Part shown: in pieces, positions 8,384 to 17,902 of the stretch | Layout: each line of letters opens with the position of its first letter | Numbering within the stretch: the first letter of the stretch is position 1 | DNA from: an uncultured bacterium | Lineage (GTDB): Bacteria > Planctomycetota > UBA1135 > GCA-002686595 | Assembly: GCA_902826945.1 (NCBI GenBank) | Contig: CADEGS010000012.1 | Location: 1,225 to 41,325, forward strand | Length of the DNA: 40,101 nt | Direction of reading: 5' to 3' | Translations under genes and position numbers: made by a program | Notes under the pieces: model-generated | The model's input: only the letters and a program-made list of their open reading frames with translations | What the model was told of the DNA's origin: nothing | Databases searched by the model: none

Positions 8384-8464
8384 GCTTCGTCGCGGCGTGC
8401 GCGTGCGCTCGGCGCGCGATCGCCGCAGCGGCTCGTGCCGCTGCCGGAAGGGCCTCTCCGCCGC

Positions 8465-8474
8465 CTTCTACAAA
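8465..8474. promoter_or_regulatory. TTTSTASAAA palindrome (candidate sigma-54 enhancer) upstream of dps
   Basis: CTTCTACAAA, centred 99.5 bp from the -12 base of the dps promoter. The palindrome also contains the stop codon of the small membrane protein gene that ends at 8468. Confidence 0.75.
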
Positions 8475-8854
8475 CCGGGTGCGGCGCGGCGCGCGCGGCC
8501 CGCTCCCGGGCGCGGCCTCGGCCCGAACGCGCTGTCGCGCGCGCGCGGCGTCGGGCGCGTCCATGCGTCGCGGCGCCACGGCTCGCGCCGCCTCCAGGGC
8601 TCGCCGCGGCGCGCAGCGGCGCCGGCGCGCGCGCGCGCCGGGCTCGGGAGCGCGCGCGCCCTCGGCGCAGCGGAGCGGCGCGCCCCTCCCGCGCGGGCCG
8701 CCGGCGGCATCATCGAGCCGAACAAAGCCGCCAGGAAGAGGAGCACGGCCAGCCAGAAGAGCCCCTCTCCGGCCTGCTCCTCGATGCCCGCCAGCGGCGC
8801 GACGAGGGCGACGCCGACCGCCGCGACGAGGAAGAGGAAAGCGTGGACTCGCAC
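8468..8854 (-). CDS. small two-helix membrane protein (tentative)
   Basis: A GTG at 8854, 29 nt after the stop of the M50 protease gene, opens a 128-codon frame. It begins VRVHAFLFLVAAVGVALVAP, then LAGIEEQAGEGLFWLAVLLFLAALFGSMM, giving two convincing membrane helices. The remaining 70 residues are Arg/Ala/Pro-rich and look like translated GC-rich noise, so the true protein may be shorter or the tail may be unconserved. It is likely co-transcribed with the protease. No family is recognised. Confidence 0.5.
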   Translation of the reverse strand: MRVHAFLFLVAAVGVALVAPLAGIEEQAGEGLFWLAVLLFLAALFGSMMPPAARAGGARRSAAPRARALPSPARARAGAAARRGEPWRRREPWRRDAWTRPTPRARDSAFGPRPRPGAGRARRAAPGL

Positions 8855-8883
8855 GGCGGACGCGTCGCACGCGGCGTGCCGCG

Positions 8884-10206
8884 TCAGGTCCGCGCGGCCA
8901 GCCCGGCTCGGGCACCGACGCCGTGCACGGACAGCCACTTCACGATGTCGCGGCGGCGCACGAGCCCGAGCAGCCGGCCGCCCTCGAGCACCGGGAGCTG
9001 CTCGACGTCGCGCCGCACGAGCTCCTCGAGCGCGCGCTCGACGCGCGCGTCGGGCGAGACCGTGGCGAGGTCCGCCGCGGCGGTCATCACGTCGGAGGCG
9101 TGCGCGCGCGCGCGCTCCCCGGCGGGCAGGCGGCGCACGTCCTCGAAGCACACCAGCCCCAGGAAGCGTCCGTCGGCGGCGTCGACGGGGAAGGCGCGCT
9201 GATCGCTGGCCAGGAAGTAGTCGTCGATCAGCTGGCCCGCGCCGAGCTCGGGCGAGACGCGCTCCACGCGCGTGGACATGATCTCGCGCACCGACACGCC
9301 CTCGAGCGCGCGGTGGACGAGCAGACGCTCGTAGCTCGCGCGCGCCGCGTTGTTCAGGAACCAGCCGATCAGGAGCAGCCACAGGCCCTGGCCCAGCCCG
9401 CCGGCGAAGAGGCTCCACGCGCCGAACGCCATCAGGAGCCAGGCGAAGGCCTGCCCGGCGGCGGCCGCCCAGCGCGAGGCCTTGACCAGGTCGCCCGTCG
9501 TCCACCACAGGAACGAGCGCAGCACGCGGCCGCCGTCGAGCGGGAAGCCCGGCACCAGGTTGAAGACGCCCAGGAGGACGTTCACCGGTCCGAGCCACAG
9601 GAGCAGCGTGGCCAGCGGTCCGACCTGCGCCATCGCGCCCGCCGGATCCTCGAGCGCGCCTTCCGCCGAGAGCGCAGGCGACGCGATCCACGCGCCCAGG
9701 AGCCACGCGCCGCAGCCGATGGCCAGGCTGACCAGCGGGCCGACGACGGCCACGCGGAACTCCACGCCCGGCGAGCGCGGCTCTTCCTCGAGGTGCGCCA
9801 CGCCGCCGAACAGGAACAGCGTCACGCGCCGCACGGGCAGCCCCAGCGCGCGCGCGACGAAGGAGTGCGACAGCTCGTGCGCGAGGATCGAGGCGAAGAA
9901 GAGCAGCGCCGCGCCGAGCGCCGTGCCCCACACCCACGCCAGCGACCAGCCGGGGTGCCACGCGGGCAGCACCGACGCGCCCAGGCCGACGCTCACCAGC
10001 GCGAAGAGGATCAGCAGGCTCCAGTCGGCCCGGACCTCGACGCCGCCGATCCATCCGAGCGACACGCCGCCCCCCGAGGGATAGCCCGTGGTCGCGCGCG
10101 CGCCGGCCCCCGGCGCGCCGGTGTGCTCCGCGGTCGCGCGCGCGCTCGTCTCCGGCCGGGTGCGGGCCGGCGTCGCTCCGGACTCGTGCTCGGTGTGCCT
10201 GCTCAT
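8884..10206 (-). CDS. M50 site-2 protease with two CBS domains
   Basis: The 440-residue product is an intramembrane zinc metalloprotease. It has a disordered N-terminus, several membrane helices, the zinc motif HELSH (110-114) and the second motif VPGFPLDGGR with Asp223, followed by a helix and two CBS domains (about 300-435: VREIMSTRVERVSPE and ASDVMTAAADLATVSPD). CBS pairs bind adenosyl nucleotides and could couple proteolysis to energy state. The architecture is that of Rv2625c, a DosR-regulon protein of Mycobacterium tuberculosis. The ATG has a GAGGAGG ribosome binding site, and the sigma-54 promoter leaves a leader of only about 13 nt. It diverges from the DegP-type protease gene and shares an enhancer-like site with it. 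Confidence 0.92.
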   Translation of the reverse strand: MSRHTEHESGATPARTRPETSARATAEHTGAPGAGARATTGYPSGGGVSLGWIGGVEVRADWSLLILFALVSVGLGASVLPAWHPGWSLAWVWGTALGAALLFFASILAHELSHSFVARALGLPVRRVTLFLFGGVAHLEEEPRSPGVEFRVAVVGPLVSLAIGCGAWLLGAWIASPALSAEGALEDPAGAMAQVGPLATLLLWLGPVNVLLGVFNLVPGFPLDGGRVLRSFLWWTTGDLVKASRWAAAAGQAFAWLLMAFGAWSLFAGGLGQGLWLLLIGWFLNNAARASYERLLVHRALEGVSVREIMSTRVERVSPELGAGQLIDDYFLASDQRAFPVDAADGRFLGLVCFEDVRRLPAGERARAHASDVMTAAADLATVSPDARVERALEELVRRDVEQLPVLEGGRLLGLVRRRDIVKWLSVHGVGARAGLAART

Positions 10207-10230
10207 CGATCGACCTCCTCGCGGGAGCGG

Positions 10231-10244
10231 GCAAGCGGCGTGCC
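10231..10244 (-). promoter_or_regulatory. sigma-54 promoter for M50-CBS protease
   Basis: The minus-strand sequence GGCACGCCGCTTGC matches the consensus fully. The predicted start is near 10219, just upstream of the ribosome binding site. Confidence 0.85.
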
Positions 10245-10293
10245 GCCGGCGCGCGCCGCGATCGGCGTGTCCCGCGCCGCCGCGTGCGCGTCC

Positions 10294-10303
10294 TTTGTAC
10301 AAG
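10294..10303. promoter_or_regulatory. TTTSTASAAA palindrome shared by M50 and DegP promoters
   Basis: TTTGTACAAG. Its centre is 67.5 bp from the -12 base of the leftward promoter and 69.5 bp from that of the rightward promoter, so it sits almost exactly midway between the two. Confidence 0.8.
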
Positions 10304-10353
10304 TGGGCGCCGCGCGGGACCGCGCGTCGCTCCCGAGAGGCTCCCCGCTAGAG

Positions 10354-10368
10354 TGGCTCGGCGCTCGC
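10354..10368 (+). promoter_or_regulatory. variant sigma-54 promoter for DegP-type protease
   Basis: TGGCTCGGCGCTCGC keeps TGGC and the GG-N10-GC spacing, but the -12 box is TCGC in place of TTGC. The predicted leader is 58 nt. Its spacing from the palindrome supports it. Confidence 0.5.
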
Positions 10369-10437
10369 TCGCCCTCGAACGACATCGCGTCGCGCCCGCG
10401 CGCCGACACGCGCGCAGCGCCAGCCCCCCGAGACCCC

Positions 10438-11823
<1,386 letters not shown>

Positions 11824-12221
11824 GAGCCGAGCCCTGCGGCGGGCCGCCGGGCAAGCTCTGCCCACGCTGCGGCGGATCGTCCCGAGGCCGCCCGCAGGGA
11901 GCCACCCGCGCCAGGGGCCCGCGCCCGGACCTGCGCCGGGACCTGCGGTCCGGTCCCGGACCGTGGGCCGCGCCGCTGCGCCCGTGTGACCCACGCGAGC
12001 GAGGGGATTTTTTTTCTCCCTCTCTCTCGGCCCGCGATGCGAAGGAGCGGACGGTTCCGCAGACGGCCGCGCCGCTCCCCGGAGGCGCGACGGAGTTCGG
12101 AGGATTCGCCAGCATTCGGAGGCCAGCGCCGTAGTGGCCGCGCAGATGGCAGGGGTGGAGGCCCGCAGGCCCCGGTACCATCTCCCCCCCCCCGCGGAGG
12201 AAGAGGAGCCAGGAGTCTCGC
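11824..12221. other. 398-bp non-coding gap before SulP gene
   Basis: No gene is seen. A hairpin GGTCCG-GTCC-CGGACC lies at 11947-11962, and an eight-T run at about 12008-12015 is preceded by a loose CGTGGG/CCCACG pair. These may end the DegP transcript, although the T run is well separated from any stem. The 3' part is C/G-rich, with a polypyrimidine stretch near 12180 and GGAG before the GTG start of the transporter. No sigma-54 element was found here. Confidence 0.5.
11947..11962 (+). terminator. possible hairpin after DegP gene
   Basis: GGTCCG-GTCC-CGGACC is a perfect 6-bp inverted repeat (7 with the flanking C-G pair), 124 nt after the protease stop and without an adjacent T tract. It is a weak candidate. 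Confidence 0.3.
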
Positions 12222-13778
12222 GTGAAGGTCAAGCCCAGTCTGCGTCAGGACGGCCCCGCCGGCGTCGTGGTCTTCTTCGTCGCGGTGCCGCTGTGCCTCG
12301 GCATCGCGCTGGCGAGCGGCGCGCCGCTGTTCTCCGGCCTGATCGCCGGGATCATCGGCGGCCTGCTCGTGGGCGCCCTGAGCGGCTCGCCCCTGGGCGT
12401 CTCCGGTCCGGCCGCCGGCCTGGCGGTGATCGTCTTCGACGCCATCGCGAAGCTCGGCAGCTACCAGGCCTTCCTGGTGGCCGTCGTGCTGGCCGGCGTG
12501 CTGCAGGTGCTGCTCGGGGCCGCGCGCGCCGGCGTCCTGGGCTACTTCTTCCCCTCGGCGGTGATCAAGGGAATGCTGGCCGGCATCGGGCTGCTGATCA
12601 TCCTCAAGCAGATCCCGCACGCCGTCGGCTGGGACCCCGATCCGATCGGCGAGATGAGCTTCGCGCAGCCGGACGGCGAGAACACGCTGAACGAGCTGCC
12701 GCTCGCCCTGCACCACGTCCATCGCTCGGCGGTCCTGGTCGCCATGCTCGCGCTCGCCGTCCTGATCCTGTGGGACAAGGTGCTCGTGCGGCGCGGGCGC
12801 TTCTTCCAGGTCGTGCAGGGCCCGCTCGTCGCCGTCGCGATCGGCATCGCCTTCCAGGCGCTGGCGCGGCGCTTCGCCCCCGGATGGGCGCTGGAGGACG
12901 AGCACCTGGTCAGCGTTCCGGTGGCGCGCGGGCTGTCGGAGATCGGCTCGCTCTTCACGCCGCCCGACTGGAGCGCGCTCGCGAACCCCGTGATCTACTC
13001 GACCGCCGTCGTGATGGCGATCGTGGCCAGCATCGAGACGCTCCTGTGCGTCGAGGCCACCGACAAGCTCGACCCGCACCGGCGCGTCACGCACAAGAAC
13101 CGCGAGCTCCTCGCCCAGGGCGCCGGCAACATCGCGTCGGGCCTGATCGGCGGCCTGCCGGTCACGCAGGTGATCGTCCGCAGCTCCGCGAACATCCAGT
13201 CCGGAGGCCAGACGCGCCTGGCCACGATCGTCCACGGCCTGCTGCTGGCCGTCTTCGTGTTCGCGCTGCCCGGCGTGCTCAACCTGATCCCGCTCTCGGT
13301 CCTGGCGGCGATCCTGCTCGTGGTCGGCTACAAGCTGGCCAAGCCGGCCCTGTTCGCGGACATGTTCCGCCAGGGGTGGACCCAGTTCGTGCCGTTCTTC
13401 CTCACGATCGTGGGCATGCTCTTCACGGACCTGCTCTCGGGCGTGCTGATGGGCCTGGGCCTGGCGCTGCTCGTGATCCTGACGCGCAGCTACCGCAACG
13501 CGCTGTTCCTGCACTACGAGGAGGTGGACGGGAGCGGCGGCCCGCCCCGCATCCGCATGCGCCTGGCCGAGGACGTGAACTTCCTCAACCGCGGCGCGAT
13601 CGTGCGCCAGCTCGCGGACATCCCCGACGGCGCGTGCGTGACCATCGACATGAGCCACTGCGTGTCGGTGGACCACGACGTCCTCGAGGCGATCGAGGAG
13701 TTCGAGAAGTCCGCCGGGGAGCGCGGGATCCAGCTCGAGGTCCTGCACCAGTCGAAACGCGCCGCCACCGCCGCCTGA
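12222..13778 (+). CDS. SulP/SLC26 family anion transporter
   Basis: The 518-residue polytopic membrane protein begins VKVKPSLRQDGPAGVVVFFV and shows typical SulP segments: PLCLGIALASGAPLFSGLIA, SGPAAGLAVIV, FFPSAVIKGMLAGIGLLIIL and GGLPVTQVIVRSSANIQSGG. About ten hydrophobic helices are followed by a C-terminal cytosolic STAS-like domain (about 430-510, VTIDMSHCVSVDHDVLEAIE). Because the next gene is a carbonic anhydrase, bicarbonate uptake (BicA-like) is more probable than sulfate, but the substrate is not shown by the sequence. The start is GTG with GGAG about 8 nt before it. Confidence 0.92.
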   Translation: MKVKPSLRQDGPAGVVVFFVAVPLCLGIALASGAPLFSGLIAGIIGGLLVGALSGSPLGVSGPAAGLAVIVFDAIAKLGSYQAFLVAVVLAGVLQVLLGAARAGVLGYFFPSAVIKGMLAGIGLLIILKQIPHAVGWDPDPIGEMSFAQPDGENTLNELPLALHHVHRSAVLVAMLALAVLILWDKVLVRRGRFFQVVQGPLVAVAIGIAFQALARRFAPGWALEDEHLVSVPVARGLSEIGSLFTPPDWSALANPVIYSTAVVMAIVASIETLLCVEATDKLDPHRRVTHKNRELLAQGAGNIASGLIGGLPVTQVIVRSSANIQSGGQTRLATIVHGLLLAVFVFALPGVLNLIPLSVLAAILLVVGYKLAKPALFADMFRQGWTQFVPFFLTIVGMLFTDLLSGVLMGLGLALLVILTRSYRNALFLHYEEVDGSGGPPRIRMRLAEDVNFLNRGAIVRQLADIPDGACVTIDMSHCVSVDHDVLEAIEEFEKSAGERGIQLEVLHQSKRAATAA

Positions 13779-13801
13779 GCCAACCGCTGACCGGAGACGA
13801 G

Positions 13802-14455
13802 ATGCGCACGCACACCCGCGAGACCCAGCAGTCGATCACCCCCGCCGAGGCCCTGCAGTACCTCAAGGAGGGCAACGAGCGCTTCTGCGCCAACCTGCGC
13901 GCCAACCGCAACCTCCTGCAGCAGGCCAACGACACGCGCGACGGACAGTTTCCGTTCGCCGCCATCCTGTCCTGCATCGACTCGCGCACGTCGGCCGAGC
14001 TGATCTTCGACCAGGGCCTGGGCGACGTCTTCTCGATCCGCATCGCCGGCAACTTCGTGAACGACGACATCCTCGGGAGCCTCGAGTTCGCCTGCAAGCT
14101 GGCGGGCTCGAAGCTGATCGTCGTGCTCGGCCACACCAGCTGCGGCGCGATCAAGGGCGCCTGCGACGGCGTCGAGCTCGGGCACCTGACCGGCCTGCTG
14201 GGGAGGATCCGCCCGGCCCTGGGCAGCGTGCGCGAGCCGACCGACCCCGCGCGGCGGAACTCCCGCAACGAGGCGTTCGTGCAGGCCGTGGCCGATGCCA
14301 ACATCGACCGCGCGGTGGCCGAGATCCGCGAGCGCAGCCCGCTCCTGCGCGAGATGCTCGAGGCCGGCTCGCTCGCGCTGGTGGGCGGCATGTACGACAT
14401 CGCCAGCGGCCGCGTGGACTTCCACCCCTCGCCCGAGCTCCCGGCGAAGGCCTGA
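13802..14455 (+). CDS. beta-carbonic anhydrase
   Basis: The 217-residue enzyme interconverts CO2 and bicarbonate. Zinc ligands Cys58, His111 and Cys114 occur in SCIDSR and GHTSCG, and the Asp60/Arg62 dyad is present. It lies 23 nt after the SulP transporter and is surely in the same operon, so incoming or outgoing bicarbonate is likely handled by the pair. The N-terminus has no obvious secretion signal, consistent with a cytoplasmic enzyme. Confidence 0.94.
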   Translation: MRTHTRETQQSITPAEALQYLKEGNERFCANLRANRNLLQQANDTRDGQFPFAAILSCIDSRTSAELIFDQGLGDVFSIRIAGNFVNDDILGSLEFACKLAGSKLIVVLGHTSCGAIKGACDGVELGHLTGLLGRIRPALGSVREPTDPARRNSRNEAFVQAVADANIDRAVAEIRERSPLLREMLEAGSLALVGGMYDIASGRVDFHPSPELPAKA

Positions 14456-14470
14456 GACGGGCGGCGGCGC

Positions 14471-15046
14471 TCAGGAGCCCGCGCCCTGGCCCTGCGGCGG
14501 GCCGGCGATCCCGATCACGCCGAAGGCGACGCGTCCGCCCGCCGCGCCCGAGGGCTGCGCGAAGGTGTCCGGCTCGGCGTGCACGACCAGCGCGCGGCCG
14601 AGGATCGAGTGCTCGCCGGAGAGCGCCAGGACCTCGTCGGTGAGGTCGATCGTCGCCGTGCCGTCCGCGCCCGCCTCGATGTTGCCGAGGTCGCCGACGT
14701 GGCGCTCGTCGTCCGTGCGCCGCCCGTGACGGTGTCCTTCCGGCGCGAAGTGCCCGCCCGCCGACGCGCCCTGGGCGTCGTCGGAGAGGTCGCCGAACTC
14801 GTGCACGTGGAAGCCGTGCTGGCCGGGCTGGAGCCCGCGGATCGTCCCGGTGACGTGCACGCCGCCGGCGACCCGCTCGAAACGCACCTCGCCGCTCACG
14901 GCGTCGCCGCCGATCGGCACGAGCACGGCCAGCGCGCGCTGGACGCCGGCGTCCGCCGCGGCCGCCTGGCTGGAGGAAGGCCGGCACGCGGCGAGCAGCA
15001 GGGGAGCGCCGAGGGCGGCGAGGACGATCGGGAGATGGTTCTTCAT
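14471..15046 (-). CDS. sodC: Cu/Zn superoxide dismutase, lipoprotein, lacking disulfide cysteines
   Basis: The 191-residue product has a lipoprotein signal (LLLAAC, Cys21), a short linker and a full SodC domain. Copper ligands His80, His82, His99 and His156 and zinc ligands His99, His107, His116 and Asp119 fit the bovine spacings after the first loop (61/69/78/81/118), and the active-site Arg is kept in AAGGRVAFGVIG. Unusually there is no cysteine in the mature domain: the two positions of the conserved intrasubunit disulfide read Ala (QGASAGG) and Phe (RVAFGV). The ATG has AGGAGCT before it, and a sigma-54 promoter gives a 32-nt leader. It detoxifies superoxide outside the cytoplasm. A second SOD gene lies immediately upstream. 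Confidence 0.92.
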   Translation of the reverse strand: MKNHLPIVLAALGAPLLLAACRPSSSQAAAADAGVQRALAVLVPIGGDAVSGEVRFERVAGGVHVTGTIRGLQPGQHGFHVHEFGDLSDDAQGASAGGHFAPEGHRHGRRTDDERHVGDLGNIEAGADGTATIDLTDEVLALSGEHSILGRALVVHAEPDTFAQPSGAAGGRVAFGVIGIAGPPQGQGAGS

Positions 15047-15089
15047 GCGGAGCTCCTGGAAGGGTCGAGCGGGTCGGAACGGACGGGTT

Positions 15090-15103
15090 GCATCGCGCGT
15101 GCC
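15090..15103 (-). promoter_or_regulatory. sigma-54 promoter for sodC
   Basis: The minus-strand sequence GGCACGCGCGATGCA has one mismatch (ATGCA for TTGCA). The predicted start is near 15078. Confidence 0.7.
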
Positions 15104-15166
15104 CGGCGACGCGAAGCGCGCGTTGCCGGACCGGCGGCCGTCCGCGCCGCACGCGGCGCACGCCGC

Positions 15167-15176
15167 CTTGTACAAA
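15167..15176. promoter_or_regulatory. TTTSTASAAA palindrome upstream of sodC
   Basis: CTTGTACAAA, centred 81.5 bp from the -12 base of the sodC promoter, in the gap between the two SOD genes. Confidence 0.75.
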
Positions 15177-15209
15177 CCGCCGCGCGGCCGGACGCCTGGC
15201 CCCATGCGG

Positions 15210-15818
15210 CTACACGAGCGAGAACGCGCGCGCGCGCGCGAGGCGCTCCTCCACGTCGGCCCAGTGGACGACGTTCCAGAGCGCGTCCACGTAGTCCGGC
15301 CGGCGGTTCTGGTACTGGAGGTAGTACGCGTGCTCCCACGCGTCGATCACGAGCAGCGGGATCGAGCCCGAACCGATGTTGCCCTGGTGATCGTAGATCT
15401 GCTCCACGACGAGGCGCTCGCCCAGCGGCTCCCACGCGAGCGCGCCCCAGCCCGAGCCCTGCACCGTGGCGGTGGCCTTCGAGAGCTGCAGGCGGAAGGC
15501 CTCGAACGAGCCGAGCTGGTCGTCGATCGCCGCGGCCAGCTCGCCCTGCGGCTTCCCGCCCCCGTCGGGGCTCAGGTTCTTCCAGAAGAGCGAGTGCAGC
15601 ACGTGCCCCGACAGGTTGAAGGCCAGCGTCTTCTCCAGCCCGACGAGCGCCGTGAAGTCCTCCTGCTCGCGCGCCCTGGCCAGCCGCTCGAGCGTCTCGT
15701 TCAGGTCCTTGACGTACTTCGCGTGGTGCTTCTGGTGGTGCAGCTCCAGCGCGCGCCCCTGGATGTGGGGCTCCAGAGCCGCGTGGTCGTAGGGCAGGTC
15801 GGGAAGCACGTAGGACAC
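15210..15818 (-). CDS. Mn/Fe superoxide dismutase
   Basis: The 202-residue product is a cytoplasmic-type SOD. Metal ligands are His27 ([12 protein letters not shown]), His75 (GHVLHSLFW), Asp159 and His163 ([11 protein letters not shown]). Gln145 in the DHQGN motif is in the position characteristic of manganese or cambialistic enzymes. The start is GTG at 15818 with GAGGAGGAACC directly before it. A variant sigma-54 promoter upstream gives a 66-nt leader. There is no secretion signal, so this enzyme and the lipoprotein SodC next to it protect different compartments. Confidence 0.93.
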   Translation of the reverse strand: MSYVLPDLPYDHAALEPHIQGRALELHHQKHHAKYVKDLNETLERLARAREQEDFTALVGLEKTLAFNLSGHVLHSLFWKNLSPDGGGKPQGELAAAIDDQLGSFEAFRLQLSKATATVQGSGWGALAWEPLGERLVVEQIYDHQGNIGSGSIPLLVIDAWEHAYYLQYQNRRPDYVDALWNVVHWADVEERLARARAFSLV

Positions 15819-15895
15819 GGTTCCTCCTCGGGCATGGAGACGCGACGGTCGGCCGGCGCCCCGGCGGACGCGCCGGGAGCCACGGACGGCGCGGT

Positions 15896-15909
15896 GCAAG
15901 AAGCGGGCC
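15896..15909 (-). promoter_or_regulatory. variant sigma-54 promoter for Mn/Fe SOD
   Basis: The minus-strand sequence GGCCCGCTTCTTGCA obeys GG-N10-GC and has a perfect -12 box TTGCA. It has one mismatch in the -24 box. Confidence 0.65.
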
Positions 15910-15918
15910 GCGGGAGGC

Positions 15919-17760
15919 TCAGGGCTCGTCCCCGCAGGCCTCGAGCCGGCGGTCCAGGTCGAAGGCGGCGCTGATCAGGCCGACGTGCGTGAAGGCCTGC
16001 GGGAAGTTGCCCAGGTGCTCGCCGGCCGGCCCCAGCTCCTCGGCGTACAGGCCGAGGTGGTTCGCGTAGCCGAGCATCTTCTCGAACGCCAGCCGGGCCT
16101 GCTGCAGGTCGCCCGAGCGCGACAGGCACTCGACGTACCAGAACGAGCACAGGCTGAAGGTGCCCTCGGTGCCCTCCAGGCCGTCGGGATAGCCGTCGGC
16201 GCCGCCGCGGTAGCGGTGCACGAGCGAGTCCTCGACCAGCCGCTCGCCGATCGCGCGCAGCGTCGCGAGCCAGCGCGGGTCGCGCGGGCCGATGAAGCGC
16301 ACGAGCGGCATCACCAGCGCCCCGGCGTCGAGCGTGCGGCTGCCCGCGTGCTGCGCGAAGGCCTGCAGCTCCTCGCTCCAGAAGCCGTCGACGATGTCGC
16401 GGAAGATCGCGTCGCGCGTCGCGACCCAGCGCTCGAGCGGCAGCGGCAGCGAGCGCCGCCGCGAGAGCCGGAGCGCGCGGTCGAAGGCCACCCAGCACAG
16501 CACGCGCGAGTACAGGAAGTGCTGCGGACCCGAGCGCGTCTCCCAGATGCCCTCGTCGGGCCGGCGCCAGTTCTGGCCGAGCCAGTCGAGCATCTCGCAC
16601 AGGCGCTCCCACAGGTCGAACGAGATCGGCTGGCCGAGCTTGTCGTACAGGTAGACCGCGTCCAGGAGCTCGCCGTAGATGTCGAGCTGCAGCTGCCTCC
16701 ACGCCCCGTTGCCGATGCGCACCGGCCGCGAGCCGCGGTAGCCCTCGAGGTGCCCCAGCACCTCCTCGTCGAGCCCGCCGCGCCCGTCGATGCCGTACAG
16801 GACCTGCAGCGCGCCCGGCGAGGGCGCCTCCTGGCAGCGCCGGTCGATCCACTCGACGAAGCGGCCCGCCTCCTCGGTGTACCCCAGGCGCGAGAGCGCG
16901 TAGAGCGCGAAGGACGTGTCGCGGATCCAGCAGTAGCGGTAGTCCCAGTTGCGCTCGCCGCCGACCACCTCGGGCAGCCCGAAGGTCGGCGCCGCCACGA
17001 ACGCGCCGTGCTCCTGCGAGCACAGCATCTTCAGCGTCAGGGCCGAGCGATGGACCGTCTCGCGCCAGCGCCCGTCGTAGGTCGAGCGCCCGATCCAGCG
17101 GCGCCAGAAGTTGAGCGTGCTCTTGAAGGCCTGCGCGACGTAGCGCTCGCCCGTGCACGGGCTCTCGGCGCCGTCGTCCACGACCAGCTCCATCACGAAG
17201 TCGGCGTGCTCGTCGGCGCGCAGCGTGAACTCGGCGGAGGCGTCGCCGTCGCGCAGCTCGAGCGGCACCGAGCCGCGCAGGCGCACGGCCGTGCGGTCGG
17301 CGCCCCGCGAGCGGAAGACCAGCGCGCCGTCGGCGCAGCGCTCGACCGCGTGCCGCGCGCGGCCGTAGTCGAAGCGCGGCTGGAAGGCCATGCGGAAGCG
17401 CACCTCGCCGCGCACCGTCTTCGCGCGCCGGACGAGGTTGTGCGCGACCTGCCCGTCGTCCTCGACCGGCATCAGGTCGGAGACCTCCGCCACGCCGTCG
17501 TCGGAGAGGAAGCGCGTCAGGAGCACGTTCGAGTCGGGCAGGTAGAGCTGCACGTGGTCGGCGCGCTCCAGCACCGGGGCGATGCGGAAGCGCCCGCCCC
17601 TCTCGTGGTCGAGCAGCGCCGCGAAGATCGTCGGCGAGTCGAAGCGCGGGAAGCACAGGAAGTCGATCGAGCCGTCGGTCGCGACCAGGGCGACCGTGTA
17701 CAGGTCGCCCACCACGCCGTGGTTCTCGATCGGCGGGTAGGGAGAAGCCTCGCGCCTCAC
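15919..17760 (-). CDS. GH15 family glucoamylase/trehalase
   Basis: The 613-residue product begins [20 protein letters not shown] and is full length for bacterial GH15 enzymes. The sequence shows the N-terminal beta domain ([20 protein letters not shown]), then the (alpha/alpha)6 catalytic domain with [35 protein letters not shown], Glu407 in GIWETR and Glu574 in LYAEELG, the probable acid and base. Members hydrolyse alpha-glucans or trehalose; reading alone does not separate these. No signal peptide is seen, so it is probably cytoplasmic, working on glycogen or trehalose together with GlgX and MalQ elsewhere in the window. A perfect sigma-54 promoter gives a 93-nt leader. Confidence 0.9.
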   Translation of the reverse strand: MRREASPYPPIENHGVVGDLYTVALVATDGSIDFLCFPRFDSPTIFAALLDHERGGRFRIAPVLERADHVQLYLPDSNVLLTRFLSDDGVAEVSDLMPVEDDGQVAHNLVRRAKTVRGEVRFRMAFQPRFDYGRARHAVERCADGALVFRSRGADRTAVRLRGSVPLELRDGDASAEFTLRADEHADFVMELVVDDGAESPCTGERYVAQAFKSTLNFWRRWIGRSTYDGRWRETVHRSALTLKMLCSQEHGAFVAAPTFGLPEVVGGERNWDYRYCWIRDTSFALYALSRLGYTEEAGRFVEWIDRRCQEAPSPGALQVLYGIDGRGGLDEEVLGHLEGYRGSRPVRIGNGAWRQLQLDIYGELLDAVYLYDKLGQPISFDLWERLCEMLDWLGQNWRRPDEGIWETRSGPQHFLYSRVLCWVAFDRALRLSRRRSLPLPLERWVATRDAIFRDIVDGFWSEELQAFAQHAGSRTLDAGALVMPLVRFIGPRDPRWLATLRAIGERLVEDSLVHRYRGGADGYPDGLEGTEGTFSLCSFWYVECLSRSGDLQQARLAFEKMLGYANHLGLYAEELGPAGEHLGNFPQAFTHVGLISAAFDLDRRLEACGDEP

Positions 17761-17864
17761 GCAGCCGCCCCCCCACGCCTCTCCCCGGACGCGCGCGGCG
17801 CGCCGGCAGCTGCCCGCGACGGCCCGCCGCGGCTCGAGGGGCTCGCCGTCATGCGCGACCTCCC

Positions 17865-17878
17865 GCAAGGCGCGTGCC
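17865..17878 (-). promoter_or_regulatory. sigma-54 promoter for GH15 gene
   Basis: The minus-strand sequence GGCACGCGCCTTGC matches fully and is identical to the promoter of the CBS gene at 40088. The predicted start is near 17853. No palindrome is found upstream, where the histidine kinase gene ends. Confidence 0.8.
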
Positions 17879-17902
17879 TCGGCCGCCGCCCCGCCCGACC
17901 GC

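Noticed and set aside
12008..12015. Eight-T run as a rho-independent terminator
   Set aside because: The nearest stem (CGTGGG/CCCACG) has a 20-nt-plus loop and is separated from the T run by about 13 nt, so it is not a convincing terminator.
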